Source of the DNA: Hypsibius dujardini
Taxonomy: Eukaryota; Tardigrada; Eutardigrada; Parachela; Hypsibiidae
Assembly (NCBI GenBank): GCA_001579985.1
Contig: LRSR01007843.1
Span: forward strand, 1 to 54,001
Direction: 5' to 3'
Length of the DNA stretch: 54,001 bases
The position numbers and the translations under genes are program-made. Of the stretch, positions 1 to 13,076 are shown piece by piece. Within the stretch, counting starts at the first letter, position 1. Each line of letters starts with the position of its first letter. The notes under the pieces are model-generated. The model was not told the origin of the DNA. It saw only the letters and a program-made list of their open reading frames with translations, and made no database searches.

Positions 1-3000
1 GAGCAGGTCACGTTGGATTCACTAACTGAAATACACATAATTGCATATTAGCTGAATTAAGGCATTCAGACAAAACATCAGGCCACGCAGGCAGAATGAC
101 AGACAGTACCATGTGTCTGCACGTAGATGCCACCGTAAGAGCTTCCGTCCAAACGCAGCAATATAGTCTGCATGATGTCGTAGCGAAATACCGTGGTGGT
201 CTCCTTGTTCTCCCCGGAGCCAGCAATCTTGACGGAGATGTTCTTGGATAGATATTGCGGCCAGAAAGGCTGGGTCGAATTCTTGGGGAGGGTTACCCAC
301 TTCCCGTCCGCGTGCTCTTCCCGAATCATCAAGTCCACCTGCAAATAGGATAGGTCCGAAAAAAATAATCTTATGCAGGCAACTGTCACAAAGATATACT
401 CATGATATGGGGTAAAGACACATAGACGTGTAGACAAACAGACAATTTAGCAAATCAATCAGACAGACAGACAAATAGACAAATAGACAATCAGACAGAC
501 AGATAGACAGACATACGGGTAAACACAGAAAGTAGCAGACTTACATCAGCATTGTTATTGAAGAGATGATAAGGCGTAATGACGACAAGCCTCGTTAACA
601 CAGCCGCGCTCGCCTTGATCGACACACCAAACTCATACGCCAACGTGCCGTCCAATTTCGGGCAACTCAGCGTCCCGGAACTGCCGACCGTGTCCAAACT
701 GAACTTTTCCGACCACTCCGAGTCCTCAGCCTTGACGGCCACTCGTTTCTTCGAATTCAATGTCTTCCCTCCAAACAAAATCGGCAGAGTGAACATATCC
801 GGTCGATGATGGATAATGGGATCCTTGTAAGACAGGCTCAACCCGGTCTTGTTCATGATCCAAACCGGCGCATATATGGAGAGGAAGGTTGTGCCTTGCT
901 CCTTCACGTTGCGCAAACCGAGGTTGAAAGTGTCTCCCTGACCAGTCATGGTGATGGGGACCATCTCTTCCAGGAGGCTGCTGATGGCCACCTTCCCGAA
1001 CCAGCTCTGCTCGCCGAAGTTATCGATACGGAAGACAAGGTTGCCTTCGTTCACTCGGGCGTTGCAGACCGAAGCCGAACCGCCAGGGGACAATGTAGCG
1101 CCTACAAGGGACGTGAGATCAATGAATAGCGACATGACAGACAAAGCGGAAAATTGCGTTTACCTTCTTCCAGAGTTCCCTCGACTTGTAAGTGCACGGG
1201 AACTGGCAAGAGATTGCACACGGAGAAGACCGGTTTTAGAAACACCTGCAAAATAATTATAAAACTCTTTTAGATCGATCTGTCTGTCTGTATGTCTGCC
1301 AGCCTGCCTGCCAGCCTGCCTGCCAGCCAGTCAGTCAGTCAGTCAGTCAGTCAGTCAGTCAGTCAGTCAGTCAGTCAGTCAGTCTGTCTGTTTGTCTGCC
1401 TGTCTGTCTGCCTGCCTGCCTGTCTACACATGCCTGACTGTCTATCTATCTCACTGCCTGACTGTCTGTCTGTCTGTCTGTCTATCTGTCTATCTGTCTG
1501 CCTGTCTCTCTGCCTTGGATGTCTATTGGACAACCACATGACTTACCTGATAGAGTCTGCTGTTCGGTGTTACCGTATGGGTGTTGTTATACCGAACGTT
1601 GGTGTATTTGCAGTAGGCGTTAAAATAGAAATCATCAATTTTTTCGGCCGGCGACTGTTTCACCGCGGTACACTTGAGCAACTTCTCCTGCGCATCATTG
1701 GCCATCATCACAATCTTCTCCAGTGAAATACCCTCAGACAAGCTGACGTGCTCATAGTCCAACGGTTTATAGATCAAAGAGACGAGTTCGTTGTTTTGAA
1801 CCAGCGAAATGGGGACGTTGAAGATGCCGCCTGCTGTGATCACGCCCAGGTCGTGAATTTTGCCGGCGTGGCTGTAGAAGAGGGACACGGCGGTCGGGAG
1901 CATGTTCTCCACCTGCATGGTGGAACGAAGAATGATCTCCTTGTGGCCCATTTCCGATTGAATTTCCGCGATTAGCCGGAATGGTTTTGAGTGATCTTTG
2001 GGATTTTCGATGAAAAAGAAGCGAGTTTCCGCACGGGAGACGAGAATTTCCGCAGTTTTCTCTCCAACCTAGAACACATGAGACATTTATCAACATAACT
2101 AAACAGGCAACACAAGAGGTCGACTGAAATAAAGATACCTAGATAGAGATACAAACAGATAGACAAGACAGACCTACGGGCGACCGAAATACATGCAGTC
2201 AGATAGACAAGCAGACAGAAGGGCAGGCAAAAAGAGAAAAAGTGACTGATTGACAGAGAAAGAGATGGGTATCAAGGCAGGCAAATCGAGGGGCATTGAG
2301 GCTCTCTTCACCTTGACTTGGATCGTAGGTGGTCGGACTGACATACGTTCTTGCATCTTCAGGACCGATGCAGTCAACTGCTGCGATGCGTCAACCAAAA
2401 ACAAGTCCACTTTTTCTCCCTGTTTCACCAGGTATTCCTTTTGAGCAGGATCACCAAACTGAAGGGTACCGGTCATCGTCACCAGCAAGTCCAGGCCGGT
2501 GTCGTTGTAGATCACATACGGCGCCGAAAAAACTGGAAGCAAAGAAAGTCTATCAGTAAGCTCTTCAACTTTGTATTTTTCGAAATGCAACTATTCGACA
2601 TGAAAAGCTAACAAACTTGAATGATCCCACAAGCAATTTTAATTCCTTACCAGTAACTTTCATCATCTCCTGCGACGAGATGGCGCTTGTGAAGGATTCG
2701 CCCATCTTGGAGAGGACATCCAGCGTTCGTTTGCTGACCGTCAGCTGAAGTGAGTCCAAAGACGACAAGCTGACCGTCATGGCCGCCGTTCTTTTCAATG
2801 CATCCGTGGCCTCGGAAACGGACGTCACCGATGAGGATGCGGTCAACGAGCCCGAACTGCGTCGCCGCACTGCGCCGACGGCTGCGAGTTGGGTGCCGCT
2901 AGCATTGGCGGACGCAGCCATGCGGGCCAGAGCCTGGACGTTCTCGTTGGCGGTGATGTTCTTGCGCACTTCTAGCTGTAAAAGGAACGTTGAGGTAACT

Positions 3001-6000
3001 TGAGTTGTACCACTTAGTCAGACACGATAACGCAATAACTGACATGGAAATAGAGCCAATCGGACAGATGACAGACAAGCAGACAAATAGACAAACACAG
3101 AAATAAACAAACGGATACATGGACAGACGGACTGATGAGCAGACAACCAAGTTGACAGACAAGACAGACAGATATTCACACAGACAGTCAGACTAACGAG
3201 CAGATAGGCAGGCAAGCAAATACACAAGCAGACAATAACCAACCAACCAAACTACATTACCTGTGCTTGCCATGGACGGTAAGCCTTAATATCTTCAACC
3301 GGCTCCAACAAAGGCTCCCAGACATCAAACGCATCGTTGTAATACGCCACTTCCAACTCCAGCAGCCCAGTCAAGTGCATTTTCCGACTGAAATCTTCAA
3401 TATTGCAGTTCAGTTTGGCTTCCACCAGCAACATGGGAACAGTTCGGAGGCCGTAGGTAGTCTCGAGGACCACCACGATCGACTCCGTGTTGAGTGTCAG
3501 CTGGTCACCGGCCGAGAAGACGTCGTCCACCACTGTGTCGATTGCCTGCTCTACTGACATCTCCAACCATTCTTCATCCGCATTGTCGTCCAGGAACCAG
3601 TGGCTGTCTTTATCGATTGGCTTCGGCTTCCACAAGTCCCCATGATTTTCTGTTGCCACAACCTGACGAGAAACCGTGTAACCATAAAGACAATGTACAA
3701 ACAGGAAGTCAGACTGATTGTCTGCCGACTAGCATTGTCTGCCCTCCTGTCCATATATCGATCTGTCTGTGTGTCTGTGTGTCTGTGTGTCTGTGTGTCT
3801 GTCTGTCTGTGTGTCTGTCTGTTTGTCTGCTGCACTCGCCGATACATTTCCTACCTTGATCTCTTCCGATCCTGTCTGACCCATGCTGGACAGAACACCG
3901 AGAATTGTCTGCACCGCCACTGGAGAGATGGTCAAATTGATATAGCCCATCGATATGGCCAACTTCTGATTTCCCCCAAAGGGCGTGCTCCCATGCAGTC
4001 CAATCTCCACGGGCAAAAGAATCTGCTTCAACAATTCTGTTCGCTTCTCATAGGTCGTCAAAAAGACCTGCAGCTGATTGCAGGCTAAGTCCATGTTGGA
4101 CGTGTCGGGAGTGACGGTCATTTTGAAGGACAGCTCCGTTTTCAAAACCAAAATCCGCGAGTCTTTCAGTGAAGCGTTTTCAATGAGGATGATTTCGGGG
4201 TGCTCGACGGAGACGTTGATGCGCATGATGCCGACAGGTGGCGCCGACTGAGTAGCCGCTTTGGTCGGTGTGACCTCCTTTGGACTGCTTCGTGATGGAT
4301 GGCGCTTTAGCCCTCCGGGAGCATGTAGACCTGAAATGACGCCAACATTAGAAAGCCGACCTTCTAAGAGTCAAGCTGCTTGACAGACATGATACTCAGG
4401 CAGACATGATAACAGACAGACACTTCAGCAGACGCAGATTAAGGCAGACAGACAAGCATTAAGGCAGACTAATAGGCAGGAAGGCAGTACTCACTGTCAG
4501 ATGAGACGGAAGTTCCGACTTCAGAGATCTCAAAAACAGGCTTGTCTGCGTCCTGGGCGACCGGTGTTATGAACTCCAGCAAGCCCAGGTAGAAACTCAT
4601 GGCTAAATTGCACTGAATATTAGCCACGATGACGTCGATGGTCTTGTCGGAGTTTGGAAACTGCTGCAGCGTGAAGGCCAACATCTTGGAGTGGTCAATG
4701 TTTCCCGGGACGTTGAGTCTTTTCCGTTCCAACATTCGGTGAGGTCTATTCTGACTCTTGGCTCGAAGGTCGTCCAGCGTGATGTTACCCAACGTAGCGT
4801 TCACGACCATGGAGTTGTCGTTAAACATGACCACCTGAGCATCCATACCGATAATCTCCGCACCGCAGAGTGCTTCGGTCTGTTCAAGCTACAGCAACGA
4901 GGAAGACATTCACTGCGCGTTATCAGTCTATCTGTCTGTCTGCCGGTTTGTCCCTCTGTCAAACTGCCTGTCAGTCTGTCTACAGATTGGTTTGCATATC
5001 TGGTCGTGAGCTGCTTTGCAGATCTCTCTGCGGGACTGTTGATCTGTTTGTTTGTCTCACAGACAGCTACAGACCTGCTGCATCTGCTTAATATCCGGCA
5101 GGTCAATCAAATAGAGCTTGGCGGAAATCTTTCCAATCAAAAAGTCCACTTTGATCTTAGTCAAGCGGCTATCAGTTGGCGGAACCTTGACCGGACTCTC
5201 GATCGGCTTCACAGCAGGCACCTGGCCCTGAGACGTGGTGGAATGGGTGACCAAAGGAGAGATGTCCACAGGACTCCTCGGCGGCGGAGGCGGGGCAGGT
5301 GGACTGCTTTCCGCAAAGTTCTCTGCCAGCACGGCCATCAGAATGGTGTAGTCGAACTTGCTCAGTCGGAGCTCGAGACTGTTCAAGCCTCCGACCACGG
5401 TGATGTCGGGCGCACCGGTAAACCACATCGTGCTGAGGTTGCGGACCACACTGATCTCCATGGCCTGCGGCTGGTACAGGAGGGGCACTTCTTTGATGAT
5501 CGTCTGGTTCGACAACACTGTGATCCTAAATTACGAACCAAATGTTGGCATTTAACTCAGACGAATTCAGGTAACCATCAATAACAGATGGACAGACAGT
5601 TACATATACAGACTGACGCCACGACATACTAGGCACTAGATAGGTATCCAAGTCAGCAGGAAATCAAAGACCCAAAGAGACAAACAAACGAAGAAACTAG
5701 TAGACAAAAAAACACACAGACAAGTAAACAAGCAAATAAACAAGGAACCAGAAAGACAAATAGACAAACAAGTTAAAGGCAGACAAATATACGGACTGAT
5801 GGACAGATAGACAGACAGACCGACAAAGAGGTAGCAAAGGCATAGGCAGTCGACTGGAGTAACATCAAACCCCATCAACGTACCGGCTGAATTTGACTGC
5901 TGCAAAAGTGAGTTTCAGGTTCTCCATCACGGCATGCTCAGGCGTCATGACAAACCGATTGCTCAACACCAACGTTCCCAAATCCACTAACAGCGCGTTA

Positions 6001-6713
6001 TTTGACCGAGAATTCTGCGGCATAATCACTACCGGGGCCCGAATACTGATGTCCATCTTTATTCTGACAGCATCAGAATAGGCCGATTGCAGCGACTGCA
6101 TAGCTGTCTCAGTGGCCGCCGAGGTGGCCTCCTTCAGTTTCGCCTGAGCCGTTGAAAAGCCCGCCGCAAAGTCTAGAATCTCCACAACAAACTTGTTGAG
6201 GAAGACGATTTCAACGGCGCCGAGGGTCAACTGGATAGACATGTCGTGGGAATTGACATCCGTCTTGATTGCCGGGGCGGTGTAGCCAATGTAGTGGAAA
6301 GCGAGGACTTCATCGCTCACAGAGCGAATAATGTGCGGGTACAGACCCAGAGCAAGGGGATACTTTAGTTTGATCCGTTTGAGTTGAGCGACAACGTCCA
6401 TCTTCTCCGAGTCGGAGACAACGTGGGCGGAGATGTCCTTGAGTGCACAGAAGGCCAGCTCCTTCCTTCCGGTCTGAAGGGAGAGGGTCAGCATGTGAAG
6501 TTTCGCGGTGATGTCCATCTGAATCACGCCTGAAATCCAAGATGGTATATCTCAGACAACGCTGGCGAAGCGAATCAACAGGACTACTAAGGTATCGGCG
6601 GTCAAATAAGGTAACGGAGAGTCAGTCTGACAGACAAAACGCACATACAGAAAAAGCAAACAGATAGACAAACAGACATTCAGACAGATAATCAGACACT
6701 CATACACATAGTC

Positions 6714-6753
<40 letters not shown>

Positions 6754-9700
6754 TGTCCGAAGGAAACGTACAGAAAACAGACAGACAGATAGACAAGATA
6801 GATAGACACGCAGTCACACAAACAGACGACCACATCGAGAGGCAAGGCAGGGGTTTCTCATACTACTCACCTGGGCTCTTTAGGCCAACCAGGATGGTCT
6901 GCTCAGACTGATCCTTTGGGATGTCGGGCTCATCCATAGTCTGTCTGACTTCAGTCTTGGTGGGTATAAGCGCATTGACTTGCTCTTGCAATTCTGTGGC
7001 AAACTGTTTCATTTCCACCAAGCCCTCTCGATCCAAAACAATGTCCATTCCGACAAAGTCCGCGTTGAGGCGCATGAGGGTGTTGTTGTAGTTGGTGGAA
7101 AAATCGGGAGCGTTGGATTTACTGCCGATGTAGTCCAGTCGAAGCAGAACTCCTTTGACGTTGTCGTCCTTGCCCTGATGACGTCGAAGCATTTTTACCG
7201 TCTCCCGGGTGGATGGGCGGGTGTAGTCCATTACGAGGTCGACCAGGGCAAGACCGACTTCCATGTCGAAAGTGCGAGTGTAAACTTCGGTAATCAGATC
7301 GGCGAGAACACACTTGACTAAGGGGATCTAAGAAAAAACAGATGAACAACAAAAAGTCAGTGGCCTGAGTAGCCGGCTGTCGGCTGTCTGTCTGCCTGTC
7401 TGTCTGTCTGACTCTCTGACTGCTCCTTCTATCAGTTTGTTCGGTCTCTGCATCCTAATAATACCTCGCTCCGGCCTCGATATATGCTGAGGGAGACTTC
7501 AGTCAGACGGAACTGCATATGAAAGGATGTAAAATTCGTATCCACCGATTTGAAGCTGGGCGTGTTGTGGAATGACTTTCGTCGTTTCGCCTTAGGACTT
7601 TTTGTAGCTGCATCAAAGAAAATCTCTTCTTTTCCAGCGGTGGATTCCAACTCCTCTGACTGGAGGGAGTTTTGATATCCCTCATCTTGCATCGAGTTTT
7701 CTAGAAAGAAGCCTTGCGCAACCTTCAGATCCTTGTTCGAACGCGCCATGCTCATAGCTTCGCGTTGAAGAGCCTTCTTGAAGACGTCTTTCGAGACATC
7801 GGATGGAGCCTCCGGAGCAGATTCCGGTAGCGGGACGCTGAGAGCCAGACGACAGAGTTGGAGGACTCGCTCTTCCGTGATGTGGATGGCGATACTCGGT
7901 AGTTCGCCTGAATAAAAACAAAACGTAGACTGATGAAAAGACGGACAAAGACAGAGCCAGGTAACACAGCTGAAAGATAGACAGACATAAAGACCGACAG
8001 ATAGATAGACAGACAGACAGACAGATAAACCAACAGACAGACCCACAAACAGACAGACAGACTGACCAGCAGATATCCCGACAGACACGCAGGTAGACAC
8101 CCAGGTAGACAAATAGACAGACACACACACGTGTAGATAGATTGAAAGACAAAGATTCAGCCAGACAGAAATACAGACATGGCTTTTGTGCTAACCAATC
8201 ATCCGGAGCATAGGTCGCTTGGGATCGTTTTGCAGAATGCACTGATGGATTTCGAGAGCGCAACTCAACGGCTGGAGAATATGCAAAGGGGTGGATCCCG
8301 CTTTTCGAGCAGCCTCCCAGTTCTCGCCAGCTTTCGCAAAAATAATTTGAATTTTCTGGATGGCTACCGAGTACTGCAAAAGGTGAGCGGGGATGCGAAT
8401 TAAAAACTCAGAATAATCGTACAAACTGGCTGCTAAGTTTTTACCTTATCGTAAAGCGAAGCCTCGAGCTTTTCCATGTTTTCTTCGCCGCGCTTCAACG
8501 CCCGATCCGGCACGTCGATGTTGCCGATGCGGATGTCTCCCAGATCGACAATTAGCTTGGTTGCCGTGACCGTGTAGATTCCATTCTCAGGCACAATAAA
8601 ATAAGATGCGTTCAGGTGGATGTCCAGATCAATCTCTTTGTGAACTTCCAATGCATAACGAAGTCCTAAGCAAAAAGATAAACTAAATAGACTGAACCCA
8701 TGCAAACTTACAGGAGGTCTGAATTCGCCATTTATCTCTCTGTCTACCTGTCTACCTGTCTGTCTGTCGGTCTATCTGTCCATCTGTCTATCTGTTTGTC
8801 TCACTGCCTCTATGTCTTTCTCTCCGTCTCTCTGTCTGTCTGTCAGTCAATCAATCTGTCTGTCTGATTGTCTGCCTGCCTGCCTGTCTTTACCTGCGGT
8901 GGAGGATTCGCGCAATTCTTGAAACTTCGCTGCAGCAGTAACTTGCAATTGCTTCAACTGCAATGATTCTGGCGGCTTGAAAAACTTTGCGATATCATTG
9001 ATGGTCTCCGCATCGTAGATCGCTTTGACTGGGGAAGCCACCACATTAAGTCTGTACTCCTTTTCGATGTCTTGCGGTTTGGTTTCGAAGAGAACTTCCA
9101 GCAATGAAGACGTCGGCAAGCCGTCCTGCAGCACAGGCGACATCAACTCCGGCCGTCTGGCCTGCTTGTCCGTCCCGAGGATGTTGAACCCCTTGATGGC
9201 CGCATTTACCTTAACAAAAAATCAAACAACACACCTGTTTGAAGACAGTGATAATGGCGCTTTTCCAATTTCACGAAGACAATGAATACAAAACATACAA
9301 TTCTTATTTTTGTAATATATGAAATATAATTATGAAATTGTAATATATAGAAATAAACTAATATACAACAAACCTTTAAGCCGCCAGCTGACGGACGCTG
9401 TTCCACCTGACTCTGGACATCATTCAAAGCGATCACTAAAACTGAACTGCGCTCATCCTCCGCGTCATCCACAACCGACAAGGCCAACGTGTTCAACTTG
9501 AAATCAAACCGATTCTCCACGAATGTAGTCGGGTACATAGCAATCGGTCCACCTTCCTTGTAGTCGATGGCCTCGTATAGCTTCTTCTTCTCCTCCGGCG
9601 TCATAATATCCGCCAGCTTCTTCTCCAGATCTCCCTCACCAATCTCTGGCTGCTTCCCCCGACCGGTCATCCAACCAAACCAGCCGGTCTTTTGCTCCTG

Positions 9701-10094
9701 CACGGTCGGCTTGAGCTTTTTTGCATCCAGCTCCGCTTGTTGGCGCATTAAAAGGATGTTGAAGATGGACAGTTCCCGCTCCAAGATTTCCAGTTCGTCA
9801 AGGACATTTTGCGCCGGTTTAGCGTTGACTAATTTCGTCGCATACAGGATGCGGTATCGTCGCAGTTTTTCGCGATGGACTTTGATGTGGGACCAGGACC
9901 AGCCTTCCAGACGGGGTTTCACGTCCGCTTCCAGAACGCATCGTTTAGCATATTGCCACCTAAAAAAGGGGACGTTGTCTGTTTGTATACATATCGAACT
10001 GTCTGTCTCTGCCTCAGTCTCAGTCTCAGTCTCAGTCTCTGTCTCTCTGTCTCTCTGTCTCTCTGTCTCTCTGTCTCACTGTCTCTCTGTCTCT

Positions 10095-10185
<91 letters not shown>

Positions 10186-12574
10186 GCTGGCTATCTATCT
10201 TTCCCTGTTCCGCAGACATGGATGTTGTCAGTGTGTAACACATTCTGGATAATCTCTAAACGAACCATTCTTTGGCGTTGAGGCCTTGCTTAACCGGATG
10301 GTCGGACGGCATGTACTTGCGGTACTTGGATTTTAGAGTCATTGTGTCCAGAGCGTCAGCAAACAAGACGATACCTTCATACTACAGACACAATAAACGG
10401 CAGCTATAAAATGCTCAGCTGAGTAAGCTCATATAAACCGGGGCAAGTGTTGACAATCCCAGCCAGTTGGTTGAAAACAAACCTGACGGCGCGACAGGGA
10501 CAACGCGAGAGCTTCCATATTCAGGCGCAGATCGATTTTTGGGATCTGGAAATCGGATCCATCCAATTCGGGCTTGGGATTGAGACGCAAATTGCAGGCC
10601 AAGTGGATGGGTTCCAAAACTACAGACGTGACAGAAACTCATCGTATGAAGTTGAATGAAATAAACAAGCATTACAATGTAGTGGACAACTGGACTTACT
10701 GTAAGCAAGCGACGAAGGAATTTTATCCTTCTCCGCTATGTTTTCCTTGAACGCGTTCTAATTACAAAAACATATTACAACTAAATTCAAAAACTATGAA
10801 TAAGAACTTAACATGGCAGTATATACCATGAGCTCCTCTTCGTTCATGTCATCGAAGGAAAGTCTTAATGCCGGCGTCCAGTACAGAGACAATGCCTCCA
10901 CCGTTACGAGCTGAAATGAAATTCCAGACAAGATTTCAGTTAATCACTTGTTCTGAGTGTCAACGATCATACCCAGGCAGGCCGGGAACGAGCCAAGCAA
11001 GTTGAAGACAAGAGAGGCAGACACCCAGGCAGCTAGGAAAATAACTGGGCAGCAGGTAGGCAGGCAGACAGACAGACAGGCAAACAGACAGAAAGACAGA
11101 CAGACACATAAACAGACAAAGATTCAGGCAGGTATTTAGGCAGAATAGGAGCTGTAGACACGCATGCACACATGCTAATCAAGACATGCTCAAGAATACC
11201 TTGTAAATAAATTTAGAGGCATCCGTGACGACATTTCCCAGGTCCTTCCAGGATTCTTCTGTTGTCTGAGGCGAAAAAAATTCAATATAACCTGAACCTG
11301 CATTGCGTGACTAAGCCGGAGGGAGGAGAGTACAAAGTGCACATTTGGCACATACCACAAAGCGGAGCTTTTTCAGTGTCACACCACACGCAAACGGCGT
11401 GGTCGGGCTGGTGAAGCGATCTTCGAACCTGATGTGGATGTCAGAGACGTCCACCTGGAGGTTCTTGATAATTGTTTGAGCCATCTTCTCGACAAATGAG
11501 TCGTTTTGGGCAGCCGCAGCTGGTTGAGGAAAAACCCACCAGACAGTGAGTGGAGATCAAGGCAAACGATAACAAACCGCACCGGCAACCGCACAAAAAA
11601 ACCAAACAATTCTAAGCATCAATCAATCAATCAAATTAATTTTGCTTACCATCGCCGGCACCCTTGTGCAGTTTCTTAGCATCTTCCAGGCGACGCAGCT
11701 GCCGTTGCTTTGCTTCAATCACTTCCTTCTCTTCTTTCTCCTTGTTGTACACAACGCCTATGCAACAGGAAAGATAATGGTGATACACAGACACGGCATG
11801 GGAAGACAGATCTAGTGTTCGGATGTTAATAACATTTCTAGAAGAAAATAATTAAAATCTAACTTGATATAAATGCACTAAAAATGAATATTTAAGTGGG
11901 GTTTTCTTTCTTTCACTTTACTAAAAAGACATGCCAGGCTTTTGGAATAACAATTCTTAAAGAAATAATAATATTTCGTAATATTTTTTAAGACCATCTT
12001 TTACATACATTTACCTCACATCTCTTACCAGTTTTGGGTACAGCGACAAGGTACAACCCGCTGACAGTAACAACCACCGGCTGCTTGTAGAGATTTTTCC
12101 AAGGGATCTTTAGCACCAAATTACCTGAGGAGAAAAAAATGTCATTCAAAGACTGAAAGCGAATTATGGCAAAAGAACATAGTTGCGTCTAGCGCTTGAT
12201 TAATGAGTCAAGTTACTTTCGTACCGCAGAATGAACCAGTTGATTGATAGGTTGATAGTTTTGAAATAAACACAGTTCAGACGCTTTACAAGCAAGTGTG
12301 GTAGATTGCTTGATTGACTTACTCAAGCGACCGTGTGTGATTTTGAAAGGGAGGTCCAGATCGTCCAAGGCGCTCGATTTGAGTTGCAGATTCGATAGCT
12401 TCACGTCTCCTGCAATCCGTTACGAAAAAATTAAATGAAAAAGTGAGGGCAAAAGCGGGAGCGTGGGCAATTACCTCCCCATATTCCCAGATTCAGCTGT
12501 TTCGGATCGAGATTGACGACAAAGTCACCGAGATAACGGTTCAGAAGCTCGGCGACTATGCTTTCCAGCACCAT
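1..12574 (-). CDS. VPS13: VPS13 (VPS13A/VPS13C-type) bridge-like lipid transfer protein, 3' end cut by window
   Basis: 28 exons on minus: 12574-12475, 12409-12323, 12124-12029, 11757-11650, 11519-11356, 11265-11200, 10910-10827, 10757-10700, 10619-10483, 10381-10266, 9959-9374, 9209-8894, 8665-8445, 8373-8196, 7907-7465, 7327-6871, 6529-5884, 5525-5075, 4888-4495, 4330-3855, 3662-3261, 2975-2651, 2532-2312, 2068-1547, 1245-1164, 1101-545, 338-110, 25-1 (continues off the edge). All use GT-AG junctions and join in frame, giving about 2515 residues of a family usually near 3100-3200. The N-terminal chorein domain starts at M12574 ([20 protein letters not shown]). Other family landmarks are LGIWGGDVKL, a [11 protein letters not shown] block, [20 protein letters not shown] in the adaptor-binding region and [10 protein letters not shown]-like segments. 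The order matches VPS13A/C throughout. The family moves phospholipids between ER and other organelles. The missing 3' part should encode the ATG2-like C-terminal region and PH domain. The paralogue cannot be fixed from this window. Confidence 0.95.
430..535. repeat. Intronic CAGA/CAAATAGA repeat
   Basis: Imperfect CAGA units lie in the VPS13 intron between exons ending at 545 and starting at 338. Orientation is opposite to the tract at 1277-1512. Confidence 0.8.
1277..1512. repeat. Intronic CAGT / TCTG / CCTG microsatellite
   Basis: A run of about fifteen CAGT units is followed by TCTG and CCTG units. It fills the VPS13 intron between exons at 1547 and 1245. On the transcribed strand of VPS13 it reads as the CAGA orientation. 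Confidence 0.9.
3760..3832. repeat. Intronic TGTGTCTG repeat
   Basis: Tandem GTGTCTGT units in a VPS13 intron (between exons 20 and 21). Confidence 0.85.
6640..6815. repeat. Intronic CAGA repeat
   Basis: Runs of CAGA and CAGATAGA with a pure core near 6714-6748, in the VPS13 intron between exons 16 and 17. Confidence 0.9.
7600..7641 (-). other. FFAT-like VAP-binding motif in VPS13
   Basis: Within VPS13 exon 15, near residue 865, the protein reads [12 protein letters not shown], inside an acidic Ser/Lys-rich linker. Known VPS13A/C proteins carry an FFAT motif (core EFFDA with a preceding acidic tract) at the equivalent place, which binds ER-resident VAP proteins. The FFDA core and upstream acidic residues are seen here. 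Position 1 of the core is Ile instead of Glu, so binding strength is uncertain. Confidence 0.7.
7970..8130. repeat. Intronic CAGA repeat
   Basis: Imperfect CAGA/TAGA units in the VPS13 intron between exons 14 and 15. Confidence 0.85.
8735..8890. repeat. Intronic TCTG repeat
   Basis: Imperfect TCTG, TCTA and CCTG units in the VPS13 intron between exons 12 and 13. Orientation is opposite to the neighbouring tract at 7970-8130. Confidence 0.85.
10005..10200. repeat. Compound intronic microsatellite CAGTCT, CTGTCT, CCTG, TCTG
   Basis: Four different short motifs follow one another in one VPS13 intron (exons 10-11): CAGTCT, then CTGTCT, then about fourteen CCTG, then about nine TCTG. The order suggests stepwise motif conversion within one tract. 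Confidence 0.9.
11050..11135. repeat. Intronic CAGA repeat
   Basis: CAGG then CAGA units in the VPS13 intron between exons 6 and 7. Confidence 0.85.
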
Positions 12575-13076
12575 CCTACCGGCCGGGTGTGTTGTGCTTT
12601 TAGACGCGCTACAAAATTATCCGTAAAAAATGTCCAGCGATTAGGGAATTGATCTCGCCCAGAGGGGAGACTTTAATTGTATTGGGGACAAAAAGGATCA
12701 TCTGCAAAATGAAATCAGCTGGCTCACCGTTAAATGTTATCCGACAATCGGCGCAAACCCCAAAATCTGTATGGGCTCTCCACAGAAGCACAGGTAGTGC
12801 GGTGGGTGTTAGTCCGATATGCTGGTGGGGCTATTCGTAGCAGTATGTAGTAGTCCGAGTTGAAGCCAATCTCCCGCATTCCGGAGGCGGTGTTTTGCGA
12901 CGTTCCTTCCAGGCCGCGCCGATTTTGTCTTCGTGCTCGGATACTACAGAGCTTATTTTCAAAGTTACCTCGAGTACGATTATTAGTCTGCTGCCGGAAG
13001 CAACGTTTAAATCACTTTCTCGTTCATCAAGTGAGCACTGAGCGTAAAGCAAGCTACTACAACAAGTAGGATAGCG
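12575..13076. promoter_or_regulatory. Shared upstream region of VPS13 and the SDR gene
   Basis: Only 502 bases separate the start codons of VPS13 (minus, 12574) and the reductase (plus, 13077), so 5' UTRs and a bidirectional promoter should lie here. I see no clear TATA box; open frames in this stretch look like chance. The promoter role is inferred from gene arrangement alone. Confidence 0.5.

Noticed and set aside
1277-1512. Repeat arrays considered as CRISPR or other spacer-repeat systems
   Set aside because: Units are 4-6 bases with no unique spacers, inside introns of a eukaryotic genome.
1292-1726. Open frames of [10 protein letters not shown]-type peptides in CAGA/TCTG tracts (here and near 3500-4088, 7432-8263, 9567-10252, 29550-29849, 35740-35990)
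   Set aside because: Translations of simple repeats inside introns, with no start context or domain.
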